A stretch of DNA of 64,000 bases from Piscinibacter gummiphilus. Lineage in GTDB: Bacteria; Pseudomonadota; Gammaproteobacteria; Burkholderiales; Burkholderiaceae_C. The DNA is taken from positions 1,798,001 to 1,862,000 of the forward strand of contig NZ_CP015118.1 in the NCBI RefSeq assembly GCF_002116905.1. The letters are read 5' to 3'. Below, in pieces: positions 62,529 to 64,000 of the stretch (positions within the stretch are counted from its first letter, which is position 1; every line of letters begins with the position of its first letter). Under the pieces are notes generated by a model that was given only the letters and a program-made list of their open reading frames with translations, was not told where the DNA came from and searched no databases. The position numbers and the translations under genes are program-made.

Positions 62529-62819
62529 TCAGCCGCGGACGAGGCGCAGCAGCGCCGAGTCCCGGCCGATGTTCTCGATCACGACGGTGCGGGAGCGCCC
62601 GAGCGCGTGGGGCTGGCCCGGCGACACGAAGTGGTCGCTGGCGTCCCCCTTCGCCGTCACCCACAGCCGGCCTTCGATCACCTCGACCCGCAGGTCGCGC
62701 CCGTGGCGCAGCGTCAGCACGGCGCCGGCGGCGATCCGGAACGGTGCGGAAGCGTTGGAAGCCGGCGACGACGGGGCCTTGGCCGGGGCAGCGGTGGCGT
62801 TGAGGGCGAGCGTGTTCAT
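62529..62819 (-). CDS. DUF2917 family protein
   Basis: 96 residues. An Ala/Ser/Pro-rich N-terminus of about 25 residues is followed by a compact beta-domain, FRIAAGAVLTLRHGRDLRVEVIEGRLWVTAKGDASDHFVSPGQPHALG, which matches DUF2917 (cupin-like). Function unknown. No signal peptide. It lies divergent from the MocR gene and converges on emrB. Members of this family are often beside MocR-type regulators in betaproteobacteria, which hints that the two are linked. Confidence 0.82.
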   Translation of the reverse strand: MNTLALNATAAPAKAPSSPASNASAPFRIAAGAVLTLRHGRDLRVEVIEGRLWVTAKGDASDHFVSPGQPHALGRSRTVVIENIGRDSALLRLVRG

Positions 62820-62869
62820 GGGCTCAACCTTATGACGCCGTCCGGATTCGCGACAGACACAGGCCGTCC

Positions 62870-62962
62870 GACGTGAACAAGTACAGCGACGGAACTTTCG
62901 GACACTGTGCCGGTCGCGTTCACGTCAATCTGTACTGGTCGGCACACCGCTGAACGGTACAG
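62870..62962. promoter_or_regulatory. Repeated GTACAG boxes between the DUF2917 and MocR genes
   Basis: GTACAG occurs at 62881-62886 and 62957-62962, with its inverse CTGTAC at 62930-62935. The first and second copies are each joined to a GACGTGAAC/GTTCACGTC arm (62870-62878, 62918-62926). The layout is typical of tandem binding sites for a MocR-type regulator; the protein at 62972 is the probable binder. Confidence 0.5.
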
Positions 62963-62971
62963 AATGGTTCC

Positions 62972-64000
62972 ATGACGTCCGATGGTGCGCTTTATCTCCA
63001 ACTCGCCCAGACGATCGCCACCGCGATCCGCAGCGGCACGCTCGCGGCCGGTGAACGCGTCCCCTCGGTGCGCGAGATGGCTCGCCAGGAGGGCGTGTCG
63101 CTCTCCACGGTGATCCAGGCCTACCGTTCGCTGGAAGACGCGCACCTGATCGAGGCGCGTCCCCGCTCCGGCTACTTCGTGGCCACCCGCACGCCGGGGC
63201 TGCCGCAGCCCGAGACCTCGCGCCCGCCGGCCGACTCCCAGGCGGTGGACGTGGGCTCGCTCACCAGCCAGGTGCTGCGCCTCGCCAACGACCCGGCCTT
63301 CACGTCGTTCGGTGCCGCGTGCCCCAGCGCCGAACTGTTCTCGCAGGACCGCGTGCGCCGCGCCGTCAGCCGCGCCGCGCAGCGCAACCGGCACAGCCTG
63401 TGCACGTACCCCATCGGCGGGGGTGAGGAGACGTTGCGCCGCGCCATCGCGCGCCACGGCCTGCGCATGGGCTGCCAGATGGACGCGCGCGACATCGTCA
63501 TCACGAACGGCTGCGTCGAGGCCATCACGCTGTGCCTGCGCGCGGTCACGAAGCCGGGTGACATCGTGGCGCTCGAGTCGCCCACGTACTTCGGTTTCCT
63601 GAGCATCCTCGAGAACCTGCACCTGCGGGCGCTCGAGATCCCGACGCATCCGCGCACGGGTGTTTCGCTCGACGCGCTGCAGCTCGCCTTCGACACGCAG
63701 CCGGTCAAGGCCGTGCTGCTGGTGCCCACGCTGTCGAACCCCGTGGGCGCCACGATGCCGCAGCAGGACCGCGCGCGCCTGGCCGCCATGCTGTCGCGCC
63801 ACGACGTGCCGCTGATCGAGGACGTGCTCTACAACGACCTGGCGGAAGACGACGACATGCGCCGCGCGGTGAAGTCGTACGACACCACCGGGCACGTGAT
63901 GATGTGTGGGTCCTTCTCGAAGACCGTGGCCCCGGGCATCCGCCTGGGCTGGGTCGAGGCCGGCCGCTGGCGCGATCGCGTCGAGGGCCTGAAGCTCGCC
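62972..64000 (+). CDS. MocR-type regulator: GntR HTH fused to PLP aminotransferase-like domain (partial)
   Basis: 343 codons are visible, open at the right edge. The N-terminal GntR winged helix (about 5-75) has GERVPSVREMARQEGVSLSTVIQAYRSLEDA. The class I aminotransferase-like domain follows: CTYPIGGGEETLRRAI, DIVITNGCVEAITLCLRAV, LVPTLSNPVGATMP, EDVLYNDLAED, and the PLP lysine region GSFSKTVAPGIRLGW (about 310-324). Family members (PdxR, GabR, TauR) sense PLP or amino compounds and often control adjacent genes, here perhaps the divergent DUF2917 gene. The start is fixed by the end of the GTACAG region; no strong ribosome binding site is visible. Confidence 0.9.
   Translation, partial: MTSDGALYLQLAQTIATAIRSGTLAAGERVPSVREMARQEGVSLSTVIQAYRSLEDAHLIEARPRSGYFVATRTPGLPQPETSRPPADSQAVDVGSLTSQVLRLANDPAFTSFGAACPSAELFSQDRVRRAVSRAAQRNRHSLCTYPIGGGEETLRRAIARHGLRMGCQMDARDIVITNGCVEAITLCLRAVTKPGDIVALESPTYFGFLSILENLHLRALEIPTHPRTGVSLDALQLAFDTQPVKAVLLVPTLSNPVGATMPQQDRARLAAMLSRHDVPLIEDVLYNDLAEDDDMRRAVKSYDTTGHVMMCGSFSKTVAPGIRLGWVEAGRWRDRVEGLKLA

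Overview
The window is high-GC (roughly two thirds or more by eye), densely packed bacterial chromosome. It looks like a betaproteobacterium of the order Burkholderiales, probably near the Comamonadaceae/Sphaerotilaceae. The reasons are: the block gyrA - DUF2059 - serC - pheA - tyrA - fused aroA/cmk - rpsA - ihfB - lapA - lapB - rfaE1 - hldD; ompA - ubiG - gph next to ssrA; a tmRNA whose tag reads ANDSTYALAA; the glnA - DUF4124 - ntrB - ntrC order; and a TTT-type (Bug receptor) transporter. No phage, integrase, transposase, CRISPR array, rRNA or tRNA gene was seen. No stretch longer than 300 bases lacks a gene or the tmRNA; the longest gaps are 30266-30534 (before ompA) and 45433-45695 (glnA control region).

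Layout. 1-800: end of an unknown gene and a secreted His/Asp/Arg-rich protein. 796-8083: an acid-sugar utilisation locus. A divergent FCD/GntR repressor controls a homoserine-dehydrogenase-like/SAF oxidoreductase, a complete tripartite tricarboxylate transporter (tctC, tctB, tctA), a DUF1537 acid-sugar kinase and an OtnC-like class II aldolase. The expected route is uptake, oxidation, phosphorylation and C-C cleavage of a small sugar acid. 8087-15410: a GlxA-type regulator divergent from an exported DJ-1/PfpI protein, an orphan FlgH-like lipoprotein with two unknown genes, a two-component system and a patatin-like lipase. 15432-30265: a ComEA-like protein, then the minus-strand housekeeping block for LPS heptose, LPS-assembly control, IHF, ribosomal protein S1, aromatic amino acids, serine/pyridoxine and gyrase A.

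30535-34064: ompA, ubiG, gph, ssrA and an RlmI-like methyltransferase. 34077-39401: two small lipoproteins and a tightly overlapping minus-strand operon of a lipoprotein sulfatase, an exported formylglycine-generating-enzyme-like protein, a MetQ-like binding protein and a cysteine-cluster protein. 39600-45432: a tiny membrane protein, a Na/Pi cotransporter, a diguanylate cyclase, an AIM24-like protein, an EI24/CysZ-like membrane protein and a CinA/MoaB-domain protein. 45433-50541: the nitrogen module glnA, ntrB, ntrC with a recognisable NtrC site and sigma-54 promoter. 50561-57440: a REP-like repeat, xth, cysC, a Crp-family regulator, an SDR, folA-thyA, a glycine-zipper OmpA lipoprotein and an MsbA-like ABC exporter. 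57504-62517: a MarR-controlled tripartite efflux operon (NodT, EmrA, EmrB) with the same 10-bp operator in front of marR and in front of nodT. 62529-64000: a DUF2917 protein divergent from a MocR-type aminotransferase/regulator that runs off the window.

The most unusual items are the sulfatase whose formylglycine motif lacks its proline although an FGE-like gene sits beside it, the acid-sugar locus whose aldolase lacks expected catalytic and metal-binding residues, the apparently leaderless self-regulated marR promoter, and the orphan FlgH cluster.
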